Shown one piece after another: positions 21,522-33,186 of a stretch of 64,000 bases of DNA. The stretch is taken from NCBI GenBank assembly GCA_004519485.1, contig CP038121.1, positions 372,001 to 436,000 of the forward strand. Reading direction: 5' to 3'. Under the pieces are notes generated by a model that was given only the letters and a program-made list of their open reading frames with translations, did not search any database and was not told the origin of the DNA. Numbering within the stretch: position 1 is the first letter of the stretch; each line of letters opens with the position of its first letter. Made by a program: the position numbers and the translations under genes. The DNA comes from Nannochloropsis oceanica. Lineage: Eukaryota > Sar > Eustigmatophyceae > Eustigmatales > Monodopsidaceae.

Positions 21522-21904
21522 GGCTGAGACGACGACCGGGCGACAATCCTGTTCGGGGTTGGGAGGGAGAGAGAGTTGTGTGGAGATTATAATTTGAGGA
21601 AGAATGAACGGAAAGACGGGGGACGAGAAACAAGTGCATAGCTGAACATTTGTGTGAAAATGGTGGAGCTTGTCTCGGAAGGAAAAAAAAGTCAAGGAGA
21701 TGGGAAAGTGTGCGACATGCAGAGTAGGTCCTCTCTCATCCAACGGCTCGATCGAAACTTGAATGCTTGAATTGCCGAATTGACTTGAATTAATTCTTCA
21801 TCTGTAGTTTCCTACAATCCTAAAATTATTGCATGAAACCTATACCCGCGAACAAATGCCATCTACCAGTGCACAAGATCGCCATGTTATAGGATTACAC
21901 ACGA

Positions 21905-22445
21905 CGGAAAGCCTTCCAACAATAAATTGTTGCATATTCTTCCGTTTTTGTGACAGGTTTTTCACAAGCAAAGTCCTCGGATGGCCCATACAGGGCTAGA
22001 AGTAGCATGGCTGCATATGCTGGGAATCTGAAGGTCCTGGATAGTTTTTCGCGAGTTTAACGGGACCAGGATAAACGGAATGGTCGCTTGACTGGAATGC
22101 TCGTCTCTCCCTTGCCAGTGTGGTCAAAGATTGCCGCCCCATGTGCTACGACGGGCTACGTTTGTCAAGGCCCCGTCAAACCCGCGGTTTGCTCTCCGAA
22201 TGGTGTTCCAAATTCAGTTCTCGTCCCGAAATTCCTCGTTATAACACTCAAGATAGATGTCCTGCAACATCGTCATCTTCACGCAGCCTCGATGTGGGCA
22301 GCACGGCGCGTTGTCGGCTTGTCCCACTCGTTCAGGTCTTCAAGCTGGCTGGCGCATCGGCCACACACGCGCTACATACCTCGCCATCGCAGGCTGTCAG
22401 TCGTTCGATTCACTCGCACATGAACCCCAGGATCATAAACATGAT
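21905..22445 (-). mobile_element. Older, degraded Fanzor-type element remnant (third copy)
   Basis: The left 90 bases (about 21911-21998) are a diverged copy of the 3' flank of the two elements at 33187 and 39427: the 16-base palindrome CAACAATAAATTGTTG at 21917, then GACAGGTTTTT, then GCAAAGTCCTCGGATGGCCC. Upstream on the minus strand, in colinear order, are weak coding echoes of a Fanzor/TnpB RuvC domain: YDPGV near 22430 (RuvC-I has a DPG/DxG box), RAAHIEAA near 22300, and FGTRTEF near 22230. No zinc ribbon is visible here. The 3' flank homology is direct observation; the RuvC echoes are inference and may be chance. Confidence 0.5.
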
Positions 22446-22926
22446 ATCGTTTTGCGCGCAAATCACTTTTGCCTACATTTGTTGCAGCTGTCCCTTAATC
22501 ACTCACAACGATTGATTCATTCTTTATCATCTGGCTTCTGCATTTCCATCTCGGTACGAGCAGCAGGCGTCCATTATATCCATATGTCCATTCCTCACCC
22601 ATGTTATTTCACAAGTCCATTTGTCAAGAATAGAGTCTGTGCACCGCTACACAATTTATGTACACATACTCGCGGCTCCTATTTCAAAAAGCCTTTTAAA
22701 TCGCCTCTTTCTTCTCCTTTCCACCTCCTTTCCACTCCATACGTTTGACTCAAGGACAAAACCTGGTTGTCCCGTGAGCGTGGGAAGAATAAATCTATAC
22801 ACCTGACCCGCACTCCTCTTTCCTCTTCGAAATCCTCTCCGTTTGTGTCTCTTTTGAGGCTTTGAACGGAAATAGACGACAGAGAAACCGACGAACCAGT
22901 TGTCGTACCATAAAAGCGACTCAGCC
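22446..22926. other. Intergenic DNA, no gene recognised
   Basis: AT-rich compared with neighbours. It lies between the degraded element and the thioredoxin-fold gene, probably the latter's 3' UTR. Open frames have no motif. Confidence 0.45.
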
Positions 22927-24153
22927 CTAATTTCTCGTACTCGGACTCTCCTTTCCTACCCTCTTCCCCCTCCTCATCCACCGATCCCCCGACCATTCCC
23001 CCAGCACATACAAAGCACTAATCCAATATAACCATCCCATCCCCCCCCAAACGCTCATTCCCTCCCTCTCTCCGCCCGCCCCCCTCGGCAACCTAACCAC
23101 AAATCTTCGCTCGCCTCCTCCCCTCCTTCCCTTCCCTACCACAGCCTGGGGCAATGCTCCCGTATGCAACACCAAGAAGTTCAAAACGGATTTTAAATCT
23201 TTGGTTTTGGCCTTATATCTACTTCTTAACAAATTTTCTTCGAATATGAGGAGCTGCGGTAGCCCTTTGACGCGTATTTGGGAGGTCAACCCGGAAAAAT
23301 CTTGCTGACCGTCACCCTTGAGGAAGAGGACATGAGGGAATGCGGGGGCTAACTGGTTGATGAGGGTCTCCAGGTGGAGAGAAAATGGATCGGAGGAGAA
23401 GGCGGTGAGGAGAAAGACCATGTAGGGCCCCAGCAGGGTAGAGGGATCTTCTGCTGCCGCTGCTTCTGCTCGAACCGTTGCGGCAGCGGCGGCGGCTGCT
23501 GCCCTCTTTTCCTCCCAAAGTGATTCTAGAAAAGAGATAGATTCGTCGTCGACGTATTCATATTCAAACATGGATTCGTCTTCCTCCCCGCCCGGCCTCT
23601 CTTCCTCTTGGTGCTCAGCGGTGGCGTTTGCAAGTGGGAGAGTATCGTGCTTGCTCGTCTTTTTTTGCCGACGTTTGTACACGCGATGCCAACCGATAGC
23701 TTGTGGGTCAATTTTTCTAATTTGGTAGGAGGGGTTGGAAGCTGTGGTTGAGCGTGTGCGTGGATTTTGCGATGTGTAAGTGAATGAACGAGTACGTAAG
23801 CATATTGAGCTTTTTCTTGCGCATGCTTTATTTGTAGACACGGGGCCTGGCATTAATAGAGCTTCCCCCACTCTCTTCCTCCCTGTCATCTCCCCAACAC
23901 ACTTACATCGCTTGACAGCTTCCAAGATGGGTCGTACCGTAGCATTGTCCCAATAGGGCTCCAGGGCCGGGGTGATCGCGGGAAGCTCCTCGAGGTGGGC
24001 GTGCAGCCACTGGGCTTGCAAATGAATCTCTGGCACCGCAGCCAGTACCTCAGGAGGATGGATGACCTTGCCCCAGACCCGGGCTTCCGTAGGTGTAAGG
24101 AGGATGAACAGGAGGGAAATAGCCCAGGCTTGCCTTTGTCTCGTCGTTGTCAT
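22927..24153 (-). CDS. ER thioredoxin-fold protein without CxxC (TMX/APRL-like)
   Basis: The start at 24153 gives MTTTRQRQAW and a signal peptide (ISLLFILLTPTEA). An acidic/Ala-rich region leads to a thioredoxin-like domain: YMVFLLTAFSSDPFSLHLET, LAPAFPHVLFLKGDG, VKGLPQLLIFEENLLRSRY, then a hydrophobic helix (GMGWLYWISALYVLG) and a basic end. This order (signal, thioredoxin fold, C-terminal membrane helix) matches plant APR-like and animal TMX proteins. The redox site position reads SSDPFS, with no cysteines, so it is probably not an oxidoreductase and may bind clients. A donor-like GTAAGT at 23906 and an acceptor near 23729 suggest a ~180-base intron, but the frame stays open across it, so an unspliced 408-residue form is possible. 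Confidence 0.7.
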   Translation of the reverse strand: MTTTRQRQAWAISLLFILLTPTEARVWGKVIHPPEVLAAVPEIHLQAQWLHAHLEELPAITPALEPYWDNATVRPILEAVKRCKCVGEMTGRKRVGEALLMPGPVSTNKACARKSSICLRTRSFTYTSQNPRTRSTTASNPSYQIRKIDPQAIGWHRVYKRRQKKTSKHDTLPLANATAEHQEEERPGGEEDESMFEYEYVDDESISFLESLWEEKRAAAAAAAATVRAEAAAAEDPSTLLGPYMVFLLTAFSSDPFSLHLETLINQLAPAFPHVLFLKGDGQQDFSGLTSQIRVKGLPQLLIFEENLLRSRYKAKTKDLKSVLNFLVLHTGALPQAVVGKGRRGGGERRFVVRLPRGAGGEREGMSVWGGMGWLYWISALYVLGEWSGDRWMRRGKRVGKESPSTRN

Positions 24154-24695
24154 TCCACTGTTGACTGGACTAGCTGACGATGCGGTCTTCGGCAAGTTCT
24201 GTCTTCGGGCTGTGTACCAGAGTGCATTTATGTGTCTGCTGAAAAGCTTGTAAGACGACTCAGTTTATATGTAATTCTGGGTTTGGGCGATGAATAGATG
24301 ATTTAAGACGACCCCGTTGAGGCCCGCCACCCTCCTTTCTTCCATTCCCACGACCCATCCACCACTGCAAGGCGAATTAAGCACAATTGCGCACCACACC
24401 ATAGCACTCGCGTGAGGACAAGGCAAATTTTCGAAACTGACCGGGCGGCAGCACGGGATGCTATCTCCATCAAGCTCTCCGCCCCTCTCTAGCACCTCTT
24501 CTGTGTGGTGCTGCAGGCCTCCTTGGGGCCATGCCACCAATTCCCCTCAACCACTAAAACACTCACGCCCCCCGACCCCACAACTCGACAGACACACTAC
24601 CACACGCAAGTACAGTAGCAGGAGGCAGCCACAACCACAGGAGGCTGCCACAGCAGTAGTTGTAGGAGCGTGCTCCACCACCAAACACAGCAAAG

Positions 24696-26397
24696 ATGGT
24701 ACGTTCTCACTCCCTGCTCCCCTGCCTCATCGACCTTCTCGCTGACCCGTACGCCCGTACCAAACAAATACACAACAATGTTGACAGCGCGTCATGGTGA
24801 TGAAAGGCCACGAGCGGAACATTACGCGCGTGCTCTTCAACCGGGATGGGGACTTACTTTTCTCAGCAGCCAGCGACAAAACCCCCACGGTCTGGGACAC
24901 AGAGACGGGCGAGCGCCTAGGTAATGATGGACTCGACGTCATTCTCCTTTTCCACATATTTTCCTTCGGTCTGTTATCTGTGTTCCTTCTTCGCAGGACA
25001 GCATTTATCGCTAGGCAGGCTTTGTGCTGTCTTTCTGACAACGTGACAAGTGCTCAAGATGCTCCCACCCCTCCCACCCTCCCTCCGTCTCTTCCTCCCC
25101 AGGCACCTACAACGGCCACTCCGGCTCCATCACTGATATGTCCGTCTCGTGGAACAGCAAGCGCCTCGTCACGGCTTCTGGTGACTGCCAAGTCAAGCTG
25201 TGGGACGTTCAAACAGGAGAAGAGCTCCTGACTTACACCCATTCCGGGCCTGTGCGCGGGGCGCAGTGGGCCGAGGGAGGGGACCGATTCGCGACAGTCT
25301 GTGACCCTTTTGGACCTCATAATGCCAAGGTGCAGGTATTCTATGCCCCTGAGGACGCCGACCAGGAGAGTTTGAGCACGGCCTCGGAGGTGCTGATTGA
25401 GATTAGACCACGGGAGGAGAGGCCGACGAAGGTATGTCTATGAATAAATACATCGAAGATGTTGATTACCGACAAGTTTTCAAATATTTTTCACCCCCTT
25501 TCTGCATTTTCTCCCTCCGCCCCGGACTCTTTCTCTCTCTCCTTTTTCGACTAGCATATACTGACCGCAATGAAGGGTAGAATTCACCGTAGCATCTGAT
25601 GCACAGGACAAAGAACATGTCGAAAAACACAAACATTCACATCTTCCTCCCCCCTTCCCTCTCTCCTTCCCTCTCTCCTTCCCTCTCTCCTTCCCTCCCC
25701 CTGCTTACCCAGGTGTACTGGTCGCAGTTCAACGAGGATCTCATCGTGGCCTATGAGAGTGGGTGGGTTCGGAAATATGACCCCAAGACTGGGGAGGAAC
25801 GGCAAGGAGAAGGGGCAAGCGCCAAGCTGCATGACGAGAAGATCAACATGATTAATTGGGATGCGAATAAAGTAGGGAAAGATGGGGAGGGAGGGAGGGA
25901 GGAATGGAGGGCTTTCGAAAAGAAATCGTTCTCATAGATTTGTACATGTGCACTACATGTTTCGACCCTCTGACGTACAATCTTCCTTCCCCCCTCCCTC
26001 CCTTCAGGTGTGTTTCATCACAGCCTCCAATGACCACCGTGCATGTCTGGTGGACGCCAAGACGTTAGAAATCCTACGAGTGTACCAAACGGACCGGCCA
26101 GTCAACGGCGCCGTTATTTCCCCGATCAAGGACCATGTCTTGCTAGGGGGAGGACAGGATGCCCAGAGCGTCACCACCACTCGCGGTCAAATGGGGAAGT
26201 TCGAAACACGGTTTTTCCATTCAATCTACGAGGAGGAGTTTGGGAGGGTGAAGGGACATTTCGGCCCCATTACCGCGGTCGATATCAGTCCAGATGGTCT
26301 GGCGTTCGTGAGTGGGTCGTTTGATGGCTATGTCCGCTTGCATTTCTTTGACGATGATTACTTGTTTATGAAGGATGAGGTCCCTGAAGAGTATTAG
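24696..26397 (+). CDS. EIF3I: Translation initiation factor eIF3 subunit I (WD40)
   Basis: eIF3i/TIF34, the seven-bladed WD40 subunit that docks on eIF3b during 43S scanning. Five exons: 24696-24698 (the ATG only), 24788-24920, 25103-25431, 25713-25871, 26008-26397; 337 residues, near the usual 325-345. Splicing ATG to CGC GTC gives MRVMVMKGHERNITRVLFNR, as in plant eIF3i (MR..LMKGHER). Further matches: DKTPTVWDTETGERLGTYNG, GDCQVKLWDVQTGEEL, TERPVN-type TDRPVNGAVISP, LLGGGQDAQSVTTT, and the hallmark FFHSIYEEEFGRVKGHFGPI. The C-terminal blade ends DGYVRLHFFDDDY. Introns carry long CCCT tracts before the acceptors. Confidence 0.95.
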
Positions 26398-27210
26398 AAG
26401 GTCAGGCAGGGGAAAAGAGGGAAGGAGGAGTGCCAGAGGGTGGAAGAGATAGACAAAAAAAAACCCAACTAAATGCTAGTTAAGTGGCCATTTCTGAGAA
26501 GGCATTATTTCATTTATTTACCTTCTCACCTCCACGTTCCCGTCATTTCACGTGTGGCCTTGGTTAAAGCATATCTCGTGCAAAAGAAGGGACAGCAGCA
26601 AACAACATGCTCCCGTCGAGACGCCGTTTTTAATTCTTTTTGGATTCGAGGTTCTCCATTTCGGGTTTGCTTGAAGGCCGTGCTCTCGGCACAGTCCGCG
26701 CCCCCGAGGGCAGCGCCATTCAATCCATCACAACACCCCCACCCCCGTTGCTCTCTGTCTTTCCGTTTCAAAACTCAACACTTGCTTCTTTTTCTCCTCT
26801 CCCCCATCCAAGGTATAAGATTTTGCTTTTGATAGCATGACCCTCTCTCCCCCATGCACATCGAAATTAATTTATCGTACACATTTTCTACACACCCAGG
26901 CATAATTGTGCCCTCTTTTCCTGCCTTCGATCTTTTCTTTACCGTTCTTTTTGCTGTCTTACGCTACTTCTCTTTCTCATTCGTTTAGTGCTTCCCTAAG
27001 ATTGGAAAAGAAAGGGAAAAGGAACACAATTGAGAGGCTCGGATTGGGCAAACTGCAATCCATGACCTGACATTAGACACCATTCGACCGACTCCCAAAT
27101 CCCCGACATTTCGCCGTACTCAACCATCCCACACTCAACCATCCCACACAATGGCTCATCTCTCTCGCAATTTCCCCCCTCCTCTTTTGTCACGTGCCTC
27201 ACCCTCATGA
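26398..27210. other. Convergent 3' region eIF3i/LSM5
   Basis: No gene seen. It contains pyrimidine-rich and AT-rich DNA that should hold both 3' UTRs. A short tandem CTCAACCATCCCACA unit occurs twice near 27119-27150. Confidence 0.5.
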
Positions 27211-27465
27211 TCATGCATCATCCGGGCTTCGTCCGGGTACCAATATGGCAATGTTGTTCCCATTCAACAAAATCTGGTCCAGTTTATGCGCAACCCTCCC
27301 CTCTGGCGTCATCTCGTACTCAGTCACGTCCTCCAGCACCATGTTTACGTAGTCATCGAAGCTCTTGAGAGTCCCAAAAAGTTCTTGGTCCCCCTTCATG
27401 ATAACCCACAGACGGGAGCCAATGCACTTGTCAACGAGCTCCAGGGGCAAGAGACGGCCTGCCAT
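27211..27465 (-). CDS. LSM5: U6 snRNA-associated Sm-like protein LSm5
   Basis: Component of the Lsm1-7 (mRNA decay) and Lsm2-8 (U6 snRNA) rings. 84 residues, a normal LSm5 length, single exon. It reads [20 protein letters not shown], then [20 protein letters not shown] (Sm1) and [18 protein letters not shown] (Sm2), nearly the same as human LSm5. The RNA-binding pockets (FDDYVN and LNGNN) are intact. Confidence 0.97.
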   Translation of the reverse strand: MAGRLLPLELVDKCIGSRLWVIMKGDQELFGTLKSFDDYVNMVLEDVTEYEMTPEGRVAHKLDQILLNGNNIAILVPGRSPDDA

Positions 27466-28269
27466 TTTCTTCTGCGCTTGCTTAGAAGTCTCTGAGAAAA
27501 GCCTGTAATTAGCGTGTAAGTATGAGATGTTAGGTGGGTTAGCATCGGCTCTAGGAAGGGAGGAAAGAGGAGGCAGACGCCATTTCTTCCAACAGTGGCA
27601 TCAGTCGTCGATGGAGGGTAGAGAGGTTAAGGCTGTCGAGTTACTGCGCTGTCTTGACCACAAGCCACGCACGTCAACCTGCAAAGTATGCTCAGACAAC
27701 AAGCTAAGAACATCCCACTCGTGTTCACGTAACTCATCCGTCAAACAGTAAGTAATGAAGGCCTGATTTTGCGCAAAGAGACGCTTGCCTCCAGTCCTCC
27801 TCGATTTCAAAGAACCGGCTGATGGGTAAGGTAGGCAGGTATTATGGATTTTTATCCCCTGTCCTCCGCCGGACCACATACCCCGGGCTTTCTCCGCTTG
27901 CTAGATACAATAATCATTCTGTTTCTATTTCAATGCAACATTTTTGAGCGCGCATTACACTGCAACGCGGTAGTTATACCGCCCCATTTAAGAGGATGAT
28001 ACAGCAGCATCAGCCTCCCCACCCTGAACAGCACCGCAATCCCTTTTCCCTCTCCCTACCACATACAACAGCTGTACTGCTGCAGACGTAGCATTACCAG
28101 CAGCAGTACAAGCGAGGGAATCGACTGCGACCCCTGCGTGCTGCGACAGAGTGAGAAAGAGGCGACCGCACACAAGGGGCCACAAGCAGTAGCTACCAAG
28201 TGCCATCACGGCGGCGGGCCGGCGAGAGGTGCTTGGAAACCCTCGATTTCCACACCCGCAAAAACGGAC
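27466..28269. other. Divergent intergenic region with an unassigned open frame
   Basis: Lies between the LSM5 start and the start of the large zinc-ribbon protein. A minus-strand frame at 27601-27879 includes FITYCLTDELREHEWDVLSL, which has protein-like composition, but I know no match and its context suggests either a 5' UTR/promoter region or a small unannotated gene. Confidence 0.35.
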
Positions 28270-30977
28270 ATGACGGACGACGCGAATTTGCAAAAGAAGA
28301 CCTTTGGACTGCAGGAATTCTGGACTTCTTTGGACGATGCCCAGAAGCATGCGCTCTTGTCTTTGCGGAGAGTAAGTACAGGCATACGTGGCATCTCCCT
28401 CCCCAACCTCCCTATCTGCCTCTATCTTTTGCCGGCGTCCCTGTCAATTCTTCATTTGTTGGATGAGGAAGAGATAGCGATACTTGCAATCGTCTGCGCG
28501 ATTGTGAGAATGCGCATTTCCCCCTCCCATCTACCAGTTGTGCTTCGAAAAGAAGAAGGCGCCTCACCTCTCTCTCCTCTCTCCCTCCCTCCCTCCCTCC
28601 CTCACACCCGCCGTCCTCCCAGGACACGATCTGTAGCACCATTAAGTGCGCGACATGCAAGGACTTGCTCGCCCTTGCAATGAAAGACATTGAGAAAGCA
28701 CAACAATACACCTTGACTCATGGACACCCACCAGTGCCACTGCTACCAACAGCTGGAGCAGGACCAGGGGCAGGAACAGCAGCAGCAGGCACAGCAGCAG
28801 GACCAGCAGATGTAGTACGACGAGGAGATGGAGGAGGAGGAGGGAGGGGGCATTCAGAAATAGACGCAAGCGACACCAGCACGAGCAGTACCAGCGCCAG
28901 CAATAGTGCGGGCGTCTGCAGCGGGGGAAAGAAGGGCGGCAGCGGTGGAGGCAAAGAAAAAGGAGGAGGAGGAGGAGGAGGCGGAGGAGGAGGAGGAGGA
29001 GGAGGGGGCTCAGGCTCCCCCTTCTCGTTTCCCTCCTCTCAAAAAGGCTGCCTCTCTCCAGCTCTCCTCCGCCTCCCGGATGGTGTCTTCGTGCCTGGAA
29101 ATTGGTCGAAGGCAGGCGCGTCCGCCCGGAGCAACAACATCCCATTGCCGGGCACTGTAACTCTTCCCCCGCCCACTTTCTTCCCTGCAGAAGCAGCAGC
29201 AGCAGCAGCAGAGGCTGCAGGAGCAAGAGCAGCAGGCGAAACAGGTGCAGGGGGAGGAGGAGGAGAAGGAGCAGCAGCAGCAGCAGCAGCCGTCAACTTT
29301 GTGTCCTTCTCTGGAGGGACGTTCGACCTCATTCCAAGTCGAGCACTTGAGCCGATCATTCTAGAAATGGGTGGGGAGAAGGAAGAGTGGGAGGGGTCGG
29401 AGGAAGACGAAGAGGAGGAGGAGGAGGAGGAGGAGGAGGAGGAGGAGAAGGAGAATGAGGATGCCCATTCCTCCTGCAATGGCCACCATGCGCCCGACCC
29501 TCGCACACGCCGACGTCCCCGACCTCCAGGCCTTCCTTGCCTCCCTCCCCCTCATCCTTCCCAAGCCTGCCATTTCTGCATTGATAAAATTTCTGTGAGA
29601 TTCATTGACATGTTGACGTACCCACGGCCGATTCGAAAATTTACAATGCTGTTACCGAAACAAATGCTCATCAGCACGCTTCGGTCCCTCCTCTACAAGG
29701 AGGTGGGGTTGGAGAAACAAAAGTCTCTCGAGCTCCGACTGCGAAATAAAGCACTACCAGCCGGCGGTGCCGAGGAGGAGGAGGGAGGGAAGGAGGGACA
29801 GGGAGAGAGGGCGGGGGAGTTGACTTTGGAAGAGTTGGGATTTAGGAATGCGGTCCAGGTGGTGGTGAGCAAGGTGCTCGGGGGGCAGGGAGGTGGTGAG
29901 GCAGGGGAGGAGGGGAAGGAATCGGTGAGCAATAAGAATAAGCAGTTTGTGGGTGATTTGCTTTTTGGACAGAGCCCCAAGGGAGGGGTGGGAATGGGTG
30001 GAGGAGGAGCAACAGGAGAAGTAGGAGGGGAGGGAGGGACGGAGGGTGTATACGGAGGAGGAGGGACAGCATCGGCTACAGCCGCAGGAGGAGCGATGCC
30101 CGCTGCTTCTGGTGCCACTGCTGCTCCTGGCACTGCTTCAGCACCTGGAGGGGGAGTAGGAGGCGTAGGGGGCGTAGGAGGAGAGTCAACGACAACAACG
30201 CCAGGATCGGCGTCTTCTGCTAGTAGCACAAGCGCCGGCAGCAGTGCCAGCAGCTCGACAAGTAGGAGTCGATTAAATGTAAAGGGGAGGGGAGGGAAGG
30301 GGGGAGGTAAAAAACAGACGGCCAAAGAAAAGGCCGCAGCGGCAGAGAGGGAAAGGGAGGAGGCGGAGGCAGAGAGGAGGAGGAAGGAGGAGGAGGCAGC
30401 CCCTGTGGGTGTGGTAGACGCGTACATGATCACTGGAGGATATCAGATCTTGGGACAGACGATCGAGAGGCTTGCCAAGGAGGTGGTGTATTCGCGATGG
30501 GTGAGCGAGGTGAAAGCCCGGGAGAATGAGAGGGATTTATTGGCGAGTCTGGAGGCGGAGGAGGTGGGCACGGGGGAGGACGCGGCGAAGAGGCGAAGTA
30601 AGAAGAACAAGAAGAAGGAGAAGGAGAAGAAGAGGAAACAGGAGGAGGCGGCACGGAAGAAGGAGCTGGAGGAAGAGAAGGAGAGAGAGGCAGCACTGAA
30701 AGTGAAGGTGATAAAGGAAAAGGCCGAGGCGGAAAGGAAAGCGCGGTTGGAGCAGCAACGAAGGGAGGCTGAGGAGGAGAAGAAGAAGCTGCAAGAGGCT
30801 CTTGAGACAAGAAGAAAGGAGGAGGAGGCAAAACGACGTAAAATTGTGGAGGAAGAGAAGGAACGGCAACGCCGCGAGCTCGAAGAGAAGAATCGAATCA
30901 GGCAGCAGCAACAGCAGCAGCAGCAGCAGCACCAAGCTGCAGCTGCCAAACTAGCAGCGGTACAGCAGAAGCAACGT

Positions 30978-31018
<41 letters not shown>

Positions 31019-31644
31019 CGCACCTCCACCTTCATCTGCAGCTTCTCGGCAGCCATCTTCACACCAATCCACACTTTCCGCTGCTACTGCCGCTCAGCGC
31101 AACCACAAACCTCTCCTTTCTCCTTCGTCTTCCTCCTCCTCTTCCTCCAGGCCCATAGGTAGCAGCAGCGGCTCCACAGTCTACCGTGGTGCCCCCCCCC
31201 CTCCTCCTTCCCTTTCCTCTGTCCCCCGCTCCCCCCCCGTTGCAGCCATGCGACATGGGAACCATCACCTAGGCTCATCCCATTCATCCCACGCTCATCA
31301 TCACCGAGGCGTCGGATCCCCCCCTAGGCCGATGCACAACAACCATCACCACCCACAGCACCACACTCCTTCCTACTCTCATTCTCATCATCACCACCAC
31401 CAGCACCACCATCAGCACCATCAACATCAGCAACATTTGCATAGAGGCGGTTCTGGGCCTCGCCCTCCCCCTCTCACAGTCCCCTCTGCTGCTTCTTCCT
31501 CCTCTTCCTCCTCCACCACGCCTTGCCTCTCCCCTCCTCCTTCCGTCGTCGAAAATATGACAGTAACCGGGACTAAATTACCTACATCTCCTCCCGGTAT
31601 CGCACTCTCCCCGCGCCCCTCATCTTCGTCTTCTCCTGCTGCTC

Positions 31645-31676
<32 letters not shown>

Positions 31677-32642
31677 TCTCCTCCGCCTCACCACCGGCCG
31701 ACAGCTTCGACTGGCTCGAGTCCACATCAACAGCAGCAACAACAGCAGCAGCATGAGCAGCAGCATCACCAAGCACCAAGCCAAGCCCTCGACCTCCTCA
31801 CAGCCATTGGCGTCACCCCTCCTTCAGCTGCAGCTGCTGCTCCTGCTGCTCCTCCTGGCGACATGGTCAAGCCCCCGCTCCCACGATACTGCTGTCAGTG
31901 CGGCTCCCATCTGCTTGGGAACACGCCAAAATTCTGCTCTCAATGCGGATGGGCCATCGAATCTCTCTCTCTCAGCAGCAGGAGCAGCAGCAGCAATACT
32001 ATGACCTCTTCCTCCTCCCCTTCCTCGCCCTCCCTCGTTCCGCCTCCCTCGTGGGATCCGCTTTCACCCATCCCTCTCCAGCAGCAGCAGCAGCTGCAGA
32101 GTCCACCCTTAGTGGCTGTCGGAGGGGGCGGGGTTGCGAGGGGGGGAGGCACAGTTCTCCCTCGCTCTGCTCCTGCTACACCGCGCCAAGACACACCTAC
32201 TTCTCCTGCCCCTGCACCTCACCTCTCTCCCTATTTCCACCATCGCAACCGAGGACAACAAGGAAATGCACCGCAGCAGCCGCCGCCGCAGCAGCGGCAG
32301 CCGCAATCACAACCGCACGGTAGTAATAATGTGTATCCGGGCGGGGAAAGGGGAGGAAGAGGAGGAGGAGGAAGAGGAGGAGGGGCTGGTTACAACAGCA
32401 ATGTTGGCCCTCCTCCATCCATGGGTCCCACGGCTGTCAATTCTTCCCCTGTTCGAAACGGAGGGAGAGAAGCAGAGAGGGACAAGATACGGGATTCTTC
32501 CGCATCAGGAGGAGGAGCAGGGGGAGGAAGAGGAGGGAAGACGGGAGAGCAGAGAGTGGGTGGAGGAGGGGAGGCAGGACCGGAGGGGGAGGAGAGCGAT
32601 AAGGGGGGGTTGCCTTTCTTCCAGCGGTTGAGAATTGGTTGA
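28270..32642 (+). CDS. Large low-complexity protein with NST1/FAM193-like N-terminus, coiled coil and zinc ribbon
   Basis: Two exons, 28270-28371 and 28623-32642; 1373 residues. The N-terminus (LQEFWTSLDDAQKHALLSLR, then a CATCK pair) resembles the start of NST1/FAM193 proteins. Then come Gly and Glu runs; a folded-looking block near residue 330 (KFTMLLPKQMLISTLRSLLY, ending VQVVVSKVL) that looks ubiquitin-like; a long charged coiled coil (KKNKKKEKEKKRKQEEAARK onward, residues ~640-760); polyQ near 30900-31020; a His-rich block near 31370-31450; more Ser/Pro/Ala runs; and a zinc ribbon CCQCGSHLLGNTPKFCSQCG near residue 1090. The tail is Gly/Arg-rich, as in RNA-binding proteins. Near 29460-29600 the +1 frame (PDLQAFLASLPLILPKPAIS) also looks coding, so a small intron or GAG-repeat length change may be missing from this model. 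Confidence 0.65.
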
Positions 32643-33186
32643 AGAGGAGAGAGAAATGTTGAGAAGGCGAGAGAAGAGATAAGATGGAGAGTGAATGAGA
32701 GTGTGTGAAAATGAGTGAGTGGGTGAGAGGGAGAGGGAGAGAATAAGAGAGAGAAAGAGGGGGCGGGGGGGCCGGGGAAGTAGAAGGGCTTTGTGACGGT
32801 ATCGTGGACTCTAGAGAGAGACACAGAGAACTGGAGAGAGTAAAGGACGAGCAGGAAATGAGATATCTGCTAGCTCTGATTCACATTTTACGGAAGGCCT
32901 CAGCAAAAAATTAAATTTTCAATCCCTCCCTGATTGCTCTTTCAACAAAATACAGGCAGGAAATCGTAGTCCTCGTCGTTTTTAAGTAAGTGAGAGAAGA
33001 GTGAATATCAAATAGAACCCTCAAAGTAGGAAGAGGAATTAGAGACTCAATTAGAAAATTAAATTTAAAGATGAGAGTAAGGAGGAGAGAAAACGTGACA
33101 AGCAGAGAAGAGAAAGAGAGAAAGAGAAAAGAGAAAGGAAAGAGAAAAGAGAGAAAGAGAAGAGAGAAGAAGAAAGAGACAGTTAG
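32643..33186. repeat. Intergenic purine-rich DNA with GAGAAA microsatellite
   Basis: No gene. The last 120 bases (about 33060-33180) are a degenerate (GAGAAA)n purine run that stops exactly where the Fanzor-type element begins. Confidence 0.6.
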
